DNA of 36,577 nucleotides from DATKDU01 sp035512595. GTDB taxonomy: Bacteria > Planctomycetota > Planctomycetia > Pirellulales > Pirellulaceae. The first letter of the stretch is position 1; every line of letters begins with the position of its first letter. The notes beneath the pieces are model-generated. The model was not told the DNA's origin, made no database searches, and saw only the letters and a list, made by a program, of their open reading frames with translations. A program made the translations under genes and the position numbers. The stretch covers positions 1 to 36,577 of the forward strand of contig DATKDU010000435.1 in the NCBI GenBank assembly GCA_035512595.1. The letters run 5' to 3'. This document shows, one piece after another, positions 29,892-36,577 of this stretch.

Positions 29892-30902
29892 ATGAGCGAG
29901 TTCCTCCAGAAGCTCCGCGATTCCTGGCCGCCGGACCGCTGGTCCGATGTGACGGTGCTCATCGCCGTCTCGGGCGGGGCCGATAGCATCGCGCTCTTGC
30001 GTGGTCTGTCGCAGCTCCGCGTGGCCAGCGGCGGCCGGCTCGTGGCGGCCCACTTCAACCACCAACTCCGCGGCAGTGAGTCGGACGCCGATCAGGCGTT
30101 TGTCGTGGAAGTGGCTCGCGAGGTCGGTGTCGAGCTGATCCTCGGCACGGCAACGAATGATCTGGCTGCCAATCACGGCGGGCAAGGCTTGGAAGGCGCA
30201 GCACGACAGTCGCGATACGAGTTCCTGGCCAGTGCCGCAGGCCAGTGCGGCGCGAGGTACGTCGCTACCGCTCATACGGCCGACGACCAGGTGGAAACGA
30301 TCCTGCACCACATCCTCCGCGGCACCGGTCTCGCCGGCCTGGCGGGCATTCCGCGGACGCGGCAGCTCACCGAGGCGGCGACGCTGATCCGCCCGCTGCT
30401 GGACGTCACGCGCGGCGAGGTTCTCGACTACCTTCAATTGCTCGGCAAGTCGTATCGGGAAGATTCTACCAATCGCCTGCTCAAGCAGACGAGAAATCGC
30501 ATCCGGCATGAGCTGCTGCCGCTCTTGGAGCGCGACTACAGTCCGCACGTCCGCGCGGCCCTGTTGCGGCTGGGAAGGGTGGCGGAAGAAGCCGACGATT
30601 GGCTGAGCGGGCAAGCATGGCGCTTATCCCGGGATATCGCACGGCCGATTCCCGACGGCGTAGAGATTTACACCAAGTCGCTGTGCCATGCTCCGTCGGA
30701 GCTGTTCGGTCGCTACGTCCTGATCGGCATCTGGCAGGAGCAATCCTGGCCGCGGTCCGACATGAGTTTTGACAAATGGGAGCAGCTCTACTCCCTCGCC
30801 TGCACTGACGACGCTGGGCGAACTCCGCTCGTCCAAATGTTCCCCGGCGGCATCCGCGCAGAAAAACAGGGCGGAATCTTGCGATTGACCCGCCCTGGGT
30901 AA
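29892..30902 (+). CDS. tilS: tRNA(Ile)-lysidine synthase TilS
   Basis: A 336-residue ATP-pyrophosphatase that converts C34 of tRNA-Ile(CAU) to lysidine so that it reads AUA. The PP-loop 'SGGADS' is at residues 27-32, with 'AAHFNHQLRG' and 'TAHTADDQVETILHHILRGTGLAGLAGIP' (in parts) as family motifs. The C-terminal part is short, so it is of the compact type without the full C-terminal tRNA-binding module of E. coli TilS. No Shine-Dalgarno is visible before ATG 29892; a perfect hairpin repeat ends 7 bp before it. It converges on the MFS gene, with 38 bp between stops. Confidence 0.93.
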   Translation: MSEFLQKLRDSWPPDRWSDVTVLIAVSGGADSIALLRGLSQLRVASGGRLVAAHFNHQLRGSESDADQAFVVEVAREVGVELILGTATNDLAANHGGQGLEGAARQSRYEFLASAAGQCGARYVATAHTADDQVETILHHILRGTGLAGLAGIPRTRQLTEAATLIRPLLDVTRGEVLDYLQLLGKSYREDSTNRLLKQTRNRIRHELLPLLERDYSPHVRAALLRLGRVAEEADDWLSGQAWRLSRDIARPIPDGVEIYTKSLCHAPSELFGRYVLIGIWQEQSWPRSDMSFDKWEQLYSLACTDDAGRTPLVQMFPGGIRAEKQGGILRLTRPG

Positions 30903-30940
30903 TCCGTGCTGTGCCGGCGACAGATAAACTCCGCCCCCGC

Positions 30941-32587
30941 TTAAAACTCGTCGGCCGCCTCTTCGTGCTGCACATGAACGATATCGACCGGCTTATACCC
31001 GCCTTTGGAGCGGAAGTAGGCGATCAAGATCAGATAGCAGACCAGCATGAACGTCGGAAATAACGCCATGTCGCGCAGCGCTGCTTGATCGCTCTGGCTG
31101 CGTGTTGCTTTGACAGCGGCGGCTGCGCTGTCGCGCTCCGTTGGCGGCAGTTGATCGAGAATGCCATTCAGTTGTGAGTCGTCGATCGTCTTGTAAGGAA
31201 TCACCTCGTAGATGCGCTTTTCCGTCAGTGGCACGACCTTGCCGTCCGCAACTAACCCCGGAACCTGGCGCTGTAGCTCCGTGTTGGCGACAATACCCTC
31301 CTGCTGAGCCTTCGTCTGGAGCGTGCCGATATAAGGAAACCCGAGCGTCCCCACGGCCAGCATCCCGATGCCCGAGATTGCATTTAGCGTCAGTGCTCCG
31401 CCCTTGGGACATTGTTCGGACACGACTCCCAGCATCGTCGGCCAGAAGAAGGTCTTTCCGAAACCGTAAAGCGTTGCGGCAACGAAGATGCCAAATCCGG
31501 CAGCGAAGCTCAGGTAGCCCAAACCGATAATCGCCAGCAGAGCGCTGACTGCCAGCAAACCGAGGGGAGACAAGGTGTGTACGATCGGGCCGGCAAAAAA
31601 TCGCATGACCAGCATGATCGCGGACGTATATACCAGGATCCAGCCGGGATGGAACTTTCCGTGGGCCACGCCTTCCATGATCGCGGTGATCCAGCCATCG
31701 GTCCCAATCTCGGTCGTTGCCAGAGGCATCATGATCAGGATCAGGAAGAGCAGCAAAGGGCGCCCCAGCGATTGCGTGTAAATGCCGAAGGCAACCACCA
31801 GGCCGATTCCAAGCGCGCAGAAACCCAGCTTTGCCGGAAGACCCAGCGGTGTTGTGCCGCCATTGGAAAAAAAGTCGATAAGCTGAAGCACCAAAAGCAC
31901 ACCCACGATGGCAGCCCCGCCGACCCCGAATTCGGAAAGCATCGCCTTGTAGCTCACGCCGGCGGAGACGCGTTCGCTCTCGGGAAACTTCAGCCCGATC
32001 AGCATGAGAAAATAAACGACGGCTGGGACGGCGATCACACCGACCTTGATCGCCCACGGAGATCCGCTCGCGAACTGGTCGATGCCGATCAGCAATAACC
32101 CCGTAATCACCAGTCCGCCTGGCCAGCCAGCGTGCAGAATGTTCAGCCACTTCGTCTTTTCCTTGCTGAACATCGTCGCCACAACGGGGTTGATGAACGA
32201 TTCCACCGTTCCATTGGCCAGGGCGCAAACGAGGCTTCCCCAGTACAGCAACTGAAAGCCCGTCTCTCGATCGCTCACGAAGTACGCGGACACGCCCATG
32301 ATCGACCAAACCAGATGCCCGAGGAACGCCACGATCATCGCCGTCTTGTAGCCGATCCGGTCGATGAACAGGCTGAACAGGATGATGCTGACGGCAAACG
32401 GCCAAATGCCGATGCCCGCCAGGCGTCCGGACTGCGCGGGATCAAGCTGAAACTCCGCGCCCCAGGTTGGCAGCAAGAACATGCGGCCCACAAACGAGAA
32501 CGCCGTCGTAATCAGCGCGATGAAGCATCCCCAGAACAGGATCTGCTTTTGACCCTCAGACGATTCGGCACTAGCAACCCGACTCAT
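30941..32587 (-). CDS. MFS transporter with soluble insertion
   Basis: A 548-residue membrane protein with MFS-type helices: 'FIDRIGYKTAMIVAFLGHLV' is the loop 2-3 motif region. Hydrophobic segments run to about residue 430. A soluble stretch of about 90 residues follows (polar, 'KRIYEVIPYKTIDDSQLNG'), and a final helix near the C-terminus ('FMLVCYLILIAYF'). The insertion is longer than in most MFS proteins. The substrate is unknown; the neighbours give no clue. ATG at 32587 is preferred over TTG at 32602, with GGAG 11 nt upstream. Confidence 0.9.
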   Translation of the reverse strand: MSRVASAESSEGQKQILFWGCFIALITTAFSFVGRMFLLPTWGAEFQLDPAQSGRLAGIGIWPFAVSIILFSLFIDRIGYKTAMIVAFLGHLVWSIMGVSAYFVSDRETGFQLLYWGSLVCALANGTVESFINPVVATMFSKEKTKWLNILHAGWPGGLVITGLLLIGIDQFASGSPWAIKVGVIAVPAVVYFLMLIGLKFPESERVSAGVSYKAMLSEFGVGGAAIVGVLLVLQLIDFFSNGGTTPLGLPAKLGFCALGIGLVVAFGIYTQSLGRPLLLFLILIMMPLATTEIGTDGWITAIMEGVAHGKFHPGWILVYTSAIMLVMRFFAGPIVHTLSPLGLLAVSALLAIIGLGYLSFAAGFGIFVAATLYGFGKTFFWPTMLGVVSEQCPKGGALTLNAISGIGMLAVGTLGFPYIGTLQTKAQQEGIVANTELQRQVPGLVADGKVVPLTEKRIYEVIPYKTIDDSQLNGILDQLPPTERDSAAAAVKATRSQSDQAALRDMALFPTFMLVCYLILIAYFRSKGGYKPVDIVHVQHEEAADEF

Positions 32588-32828
32588 AAGAAATGACTCC
32601 AAGGCGATGGAAGTGATGGTTGCGACGCGGGGTCTTGATCGCTCTTTGACTTGACAATCGTTTCACGAAGCGAGCCGGCCAGTATAGCCGCTGAAAAGTG
32701 AATGTAAACCTTGTTTTCCACGGGTTTTGGATGCGTTGCCGGGACAACGTCGCCACAACCTCCGATACTATCCCAGCTTCTCTTGCCCTCGCCGGCCCGG
32801 CTGCCTTATCATCCCGCACCCGCACCCT

Positions 32829-34133
32829 ATGACCCGACCCTGGCACAGTTCGCCTTGGCTGTGGGCCGGATTGCTTCTGGCCGCGCTGGCGGTGCGCCTG
32901 GGGGCAGCCGCGTGGTGGCAGGGGCGACTGCCGGAGGGGGCACGTTTCGCCTTCGGCGACAGCGAAAGCTACTGGCAACTGGGCCTCAAGCTCGCCCGCG
33001 GACAGCCGTATGAATACGGCGACGGCGGCTGGAAAATCTTTCGTACGCCCGGATATCCGCTCCTGCTGGCGGGCCTGTTTCGCGTCCTTCCCGGCGGCGA
33101 GCAAGGACCGAGCGTCATAGCGGCCCGCGTCCTGGGGGCCGTGCTCGGCTGCCTGACGATCGGCGGCGTCGCGGCCATCGCCTGGCAGCTTTTTGGTGCG
33201 AAGGCCGCATTCCTGGCCGCGGCAATCACCTCCATCTATCCCGAAGCAATTGCCGCCAGCATTTTCATCCTCAGCGAAGCGCCGTTCGGCCCGCCCATGA
33301 CGGTCCACATCCTGGCCTGGATCCTGGCATGGAAAGCGACCTCGCCTGGCGGCCAACTGGGCTGGGGCGCCCTGGCCGGCATTGCCGCCGGGCTGGGAAC
33401 GCTCGTCCGGCCGAGTTGGCTGCTCTTCGTTCCGTTTGCCCTCATCGTCGGTCTTGCGACGGTGAGCGATCGCCGCCGGCAGTTCGTCATCGGCCTGGTG
33501 ATGCTCGCAACGATGGCAGCGACGATGAGCCCGTGGTGGATTCGCAACTATCAGGTCGCCGGCCGTTTTGTGCCGACGTCGCTCCAGGTCGGCACGAGCC
33601 TCTACGACGGCCTGCACCCGGGCGCAAGCGGGGCCAGCGAGATGAGCTTTGTGCCGCGGTTCGGCCAGGAACAAGCGGGGGCAGATGCCGAGGCGCGGGC
33701 CGCGGGACAAGAGCCGAGCGGACTATTCGAGGACCGGCTTGACCAGCGGATGCGAGCGGCGTCGATCGCCTGGGCGAAACAGAATTCAGGCCGTGTGCTG
33801 GAACTGGCCGGGATCAAATTCCTGCGGATGTGGAGCCCGGTTCCCAACGCGGGGGAATTTCGCAGCATGGCCCTGCGGCTGGTGCTGGCCATCAGCTATA
33901 CGCCGGTGCTGCTGCTGGGGCTGATCGGGCTATGGCGATTCGGCCGCCGCGGCTGGCCGTACCTGCTCTGCTCCCTGCTCGCCGTTTACTTCACGCTCCT
34001 GCACGTCATCTTCGTCAGCTCGATCCGCTACCGGCAGCCGGCCATGCTGCTGATCATCGTCCTGGCAGCGGGGTTGTTGAACGAATGGATCAACACCACA
34101 CGAAACACCAAACACGAAACCCCTGAACCCTGA
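32829..34133 (+). CDS. GT39-type membrane glycosyltransferase
   Basis: A 434-residue multi-pass protein of the ArnT/PMT-like class, which moves sugars from polyprenyl-phosphate donors outside the membrane. The first loop holds an acidic motif ('FGDSESYWQLGLKLARG') followed by 'IFRTPGYPLLLAG', the usual GT39 signature. About ten helices follow, including 'IGLVMLATMAATMSPWWIRN' and a C-terminal set near residue 400. The acceptor is unknown. ATG at 32829 begins just before the first helix. The last 13 residues ('NTTRNTKHETPEP') are encoded by an A/C-rich repeat, and the stop TGA lies within a CCCTGAA unit. The AsmA-like gene starts 28 bp later. Confidence 0.87.
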   Translation: MTRPWHSSPWLWAGLLLAALAVRLGAAAWWQGRLPEGARFAFGDSESYWQLGLKLARGQPYEYGDGGWKIFRTPGYPLLLAGLFRVLPGGEQGPSVIAARVLGAVLGCLTIGGVAAIAWQLFGAKAAFLAAAITSIYPEAIAASIFILSEAPFGPPMTVHILAWILAWKATSPGGQLGWGALAGIAAGLGTLVRPSWLLFVPFALIVGLATVSDRRRQFVIGLVMLATMAATMSPWWIRNYQVAGRFVPTSLQVGTSLYDGLHPGASGASEMSFVPRFGQEQAGADAEARAAGQEPSGLFEDRLDQRMRAASIAWAKQNSGRVLELAGIKFLRMWSPVPNAGEFRSMALRLVLAISYTPVLLLGLIGLWRFGRRGWPYLLCSLLAVYFTLLHVIFVSSIRYRQPAMLLIIVLAAGLLNEWINTTRNTKHETPEP

Positions 34134-34148
34134 ACCCTGAACCCCGAA
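34121..34148. repeat. CCCTGAA heptamer array
   Basis: Three CCCTGAA units and one CCCCGAA run in tandem from 34121 to 34148, after an A/C-rich stretch (CACGAAACACCAAACACGAA). The second unit supplies the stop codon of the glycosyltransferase gene, and the rest fills the spacer to the AsmA-like gene. This is a second 7-bp array, unrelated in sequence to the CTGGNNN array at 3060-3219. Confidence 0.8.
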
Positions 34149-34161
34149 CCGTGTCCCCGGC

Positions 34162-36577
34162 ATGGACGCCACCCCACAATCCCGAAAACCCTGCTTTGCC
34201 GTCCGTCTGCGGCGCACCGCCAGACGGCTGGGGTTTTTGGCGCTGCTGGCGGCAATGACCCTCGTCGCGCTGAGGTACTGGGGCTTCAGCAAGCTCGATC
34301 ACGAGGTCCGCGCGCGGGTCGAGGAGCAATTGCGGAAATGCTACCCCTCGCTGATCGTCAAGGTCGGCTCCGCCCGCCGCCTGCAAGGCCGCGGAATCGA
34401 AGTCCGCAGCATCAGCCTCAGCCTCCCCACGCGCGGCAAGCCGGAGCTGCTGGCGTCCATTGACGAGATTTTGGGGGAATGCGACACGCACCTGCCCGAC
34501 TTCATCACCCACGTCCCCGAGTTTCGCCGCCTTCGCGTCCGCGGGCTGAAGATCCACGCCCGTCGGCAACCAAACGGATCATGGAACCTGGCTCAGCTCA
34601 TCCCCGCCGCCAGCAGCCGCCCGTTGAGCGTTCCCACGATCGCGGTCGTAAACGGGGCACTCATCGTCACCGACCCCGGGCGGGCCTCCGTGTCCGATCC
34701 TAAGCAGGTGTCGCTGCGGGACATCAACGTGACGGTCAGCCCCGAAGCACGGCCGGCGTCCGCAACTGGCGCGACGCAGCCGCTCGTGCGGCTGAAAGGG
34801 ACGCTCAAGGGAGACCATCTCGACGAGGTCGAGCTGCAGGGCCTGCTCGATCCGGCCAATGGACAATGGGAGCTGCGCGGCGCCGTCGAGGGGCTGGAAT
34901 TCAATCCGCGGCTGACGGCGGCACTGCCGCAGGAAGCGGGGGATGCACTGGCTCCGCTCTCTTTGATTCGGGGGCGCACGCATTTTGGCTTTCGCATTGC
35001 CAGCCGGCTGCCGGATCGGCGCGATCCCAAGGCGGCCCCCACCTTCGAGTTTGAAGCGGACGGCCAGATTGCCGAGGGGAAGATCGACGACGAGCGGCTC
35101 CCCGATCCGCTGACCGAAGTGGCGGCCACGATCCACTGCGATAGCAAGACGCTGCGGATCGAAAACCTCTCCGCCCGCTGCGGCCAAATGGTCATCGAAA
35201 CGCTAACGGCCGAGCTGCACGGCCTGTCGCCAGAAAGCCCGCTGACCGTGGAGGAGTTTTCCGCCAAGCAGGTGGACCTGAAGCGATTGCGACATTCGGT
35301 TCCCGCAGAACTTCAAGACGCGTGGAAGCAATTCTCGCCGGAGGGAACGATCAACGTCAGCGGCTCGCTCCACTTCGACGGCCGCCGCTGGCATCCGCAG
35401 CTCACGGCCGAATGCCTCGACCTGTCGGTGGAGTACGACCGCTTCAAGTACCGCGTCCACGGCGGCGTCGGCACCATCAAGCTCATTTACGACCACCTGA
35501 CCGCCGACGTCCGGTTCCTGGTGGGGGCACAAACGGTCCACTGCACCTGCGACATCCGGCAGCCCGGCAAGCTGTTTACCGGCTCGATCGATATCCGTTC
35601 CTCCGGCCCCATTCTCATCGACGACAAGTCGATCGACGCCCTCGAGCCGCAGTGGGAGGCGATCGTCCGCTCGTTCCGGCCCCGCGGCAGCATTTCGTTC
35701 GCCGCCCATTTTGGCCGCGACAGGCCCGACGACATCGTCCATCGACTGATCACGCTCCACCTGCACGAGTTGACGACCGAGTACGACAAATTCCGTTACC
35801 AGATCGACCACATCACCGGCGAGCTCAAGCTCCAGGACAATCACTGGCAGTTCAATCATCTGGCCGGCAAGAACGACTCGGCCGACATTGCCGGCAGCGG
35901 CCAGTGGCTGCCGGCGCCTGACCGCGACGGCAATCAACTCCACCTGCGGTTCGACGCCTCCAGCGTCTCCTTGGATGACGAGTTGCGGCAGGCGCTCCAG
36001 CCCGGAGTGCAGCGGCTGTGGAGCAACCTGCGGCCGCGCGGCACGCTCGACTCAGTGACGATCGGGCTGAAATACAACCCGTCGCGCCGCCTGCTGGCCG
36101 TCACTGTGGACGCCGGCAAGCCGAGCAGTTCCCAGGTCAGCCCCCTGTCGATGGAGCCGACGTGGTTCCGCTATCGATTCGACGACGTGACCGGTGATTT
36201 TCACTACGACAGCCTGCAAGGCATGGCCACGCTCAACAACGTCCGCGCCCGCCATGACAAGACCACCGTGCAGACCGAAGGCACTTGCCGCATCCATAGC
36301 GACGGCAGCGGCGACGTGCGGCTGAAGCGGCTCACCGCGGAGCGGATCGTTCCCGATCACGCTCTGCTCGCCGCCCTTCCCGGCGGCATTCGCCAGGCGC
36401 TCGAGCGGTTGGAACTCGCCGGCCGGTTCAACATGAACGGCAACCTGGGGATCACGATGCCGCCCGGTGATGGCCTCCCCGGCCTCGATTGGAATCTGAT
36501 GTTCGACGTCGAGGACGGCTCGCTTCAGGCCGGGCTGCCGGCCAACCGCATTTCGGGCCAGGTCCAGTTCGTCGGCA
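34162..36577 (+). CDS. AsmA-like envelope protein, 3' end cut by the window
   Basis: At least 805 residues, open to the window edge. One N-terminal membrane segment at about residues 22-42 ('LGFLALLAAMTLVALRYWGF') is followed by a long repetitive beta-strand protein, with phrases such as 'GSWNLAQLIP', 'LRIENLSARCG' and 'GTINVSGSLHFDGRRWHP'. Two copies of a 'EYDRFKYRVHGGVGTIKL'-like module (near residues 430 and 545) suggest internal duplication. The pattern fits AsmA/TamB/DUF3971-type proteins that bridge the periplasm and carry lipids. ATG at 34162 has only a weak upstream purine site. The preceding glycosyltransferase gene suggests an envelope glycolipid context, which is inference. Confidence 0.82.
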   Translation, partial: MDATPQSRKPCFAVRLRRTARRLGFLALLAAMTLVALRYWGFSKLDHEVRARVEEQLRKCYPSLIVKVGSARRLQGRGIEVRSISLSLPTRGKPELLASIDEILGECDTHLPDFITHVPEFRRLRVRGLKIHARRQPNGSWNLAQLIPAASSRPLSVPTIAVVNGALIVTDPGRASVSDPKQVSLRDINVTVSPEARPASATGATQPLVRLKGTLKGDHLDEVELQGLLDPANGQWELRGAVEGLEFNPRLTAALPQEAGDALAPLSLIRGRTHFGFRIASRLPDRRDPKAAPTFEFEADGQIAEGKIDDERLPDPLTEVAATIHCDSKTLRIENLSARCGQMVIETLTAELHGLSPESPLTVEEFSAKQVDLKRLRHSVPAELQDAWKQFSPEGTINVSGSLHFDGRRWHPQLTAECLDLSVEYDRFKYRVHGGVGTIKLIYDHLTADVRFLVGAQTVHCTCDIRQPGKLFTGSIDIRSSGPILIDDKSIDALEPQWEAIVRSFRPRGSISFAAHFGRDRPDDIVHRLITLHLHELTTEYDKFRYQIDHITGELKLQDNHWQFNHLAGKNDSADIAGSGQWLPAPDRDGNQLHLRFDASSVSLDDELRQALQPGVQRLWSNLRPRGTLDSVTIGLKYNPSRRLLAVTVDAGKPSSSQVSPLSMEPTWFRYRFDDVTGDFHYDSLQGMATLNNVRARHDKTTVQTEGTCRIHSDGSGDVRLKRLTAERIVPDHALLAALPGGIRQALERLELAGRFNMNGNLGITMPPGDGLPGLDWNLMFDVEDGSLQAGLPANRISGQVQFVG

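Noticed and set aside
29730..30614. Minus-strand frame opposite tilS
   Set aside because: TilS motifs on the plus strand are clear, and the minus product lacks any.
32571..33710. 379-codon minus-strand frame opposite the glycosyltransferase
   Set aside because: Charged, low-hydrophobic product; the plus strand encodes about ten membrane helices and a GT39 signature.

Overview
The window looks like chromosome of a planctomycete (Planctomycetota, probably Pirellulales or a relative). This is inferred from protein style: 'RFxLRTLL'-type membrane anchors, a vWA protein with a TonB-like anchor, Tat-exported hydrolases, a small Flp/TadE-like peptide, DUF2752, a very long FHA/coiled-coil protein, and GC-rich spacers full of palindromic repeats. 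No rRNA, tRNA, CRISPR array, transposase or phage gene was found. Most genes are ordinary housekeeping or envelope genes; the unusual content is mainly in the spacers.

Layout. 1-2764: two membrane-anchored hypotheticals and an AI-2E family transporter. 2765-4109: a gene-free 1.3 kb stretch with a GTAG-footed hairpin, a strict 7-bp tandem array (CTGGNNN), a nested-palindrome element, and a part that may encode an RNA. 4110-5790: dksA-like and htrA-like genes on the minus strand, with a repeat doublet between them. 6400-11766: the 1788-residue FHA/coiled-coil membrane protein. 11774-15229: a sugar isomerase-like TIM barrel, a DUF6188-like gene beside a gene remnant, and a queC-queD-mgtC minus-strand run (preQ0 synthesis for queuosine). 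15304-17688: GNAT, then MarR regulator, pirin and DoxX, with a near-perfect 20-bp palindrome just in front of the pirin gene. 17707-22379: cysteine desulfurase overlapping a Tat-exported esterase, a Flp-like peptide, a LysM protein and an alpha/beta-hydrolase homologue lacking the nucleophilic Ser. 22848-26618: vWA protein, lipoprotein, DUF2752 protein and a hicBA toxin-antitoxin pair. 26638-29135: RNase Y and the YmdB-type phosphoesterase, a pairing also known from Bacillus. 29892-36577: tilS, an MFS transporter, a GT39-type glycosyltransferase and an AsmA-like protein cut by the window edge.

The strongest novel signal is a set of small hairpins in gene spacers. Three sequence-unrelated families share one plan: a GTAG foot, then a short perfect stem with a 4-nt loop, as singlets, tandem doublets or inverted pairs. 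This is the geometry of REP/BIME elements mobilised by RAYT (TnpA-REP) transposases. In two cases the TAG of the foot is the stop codon of the preceding gene. No RAYT gene lies in the window, so mobilisation is an inference.
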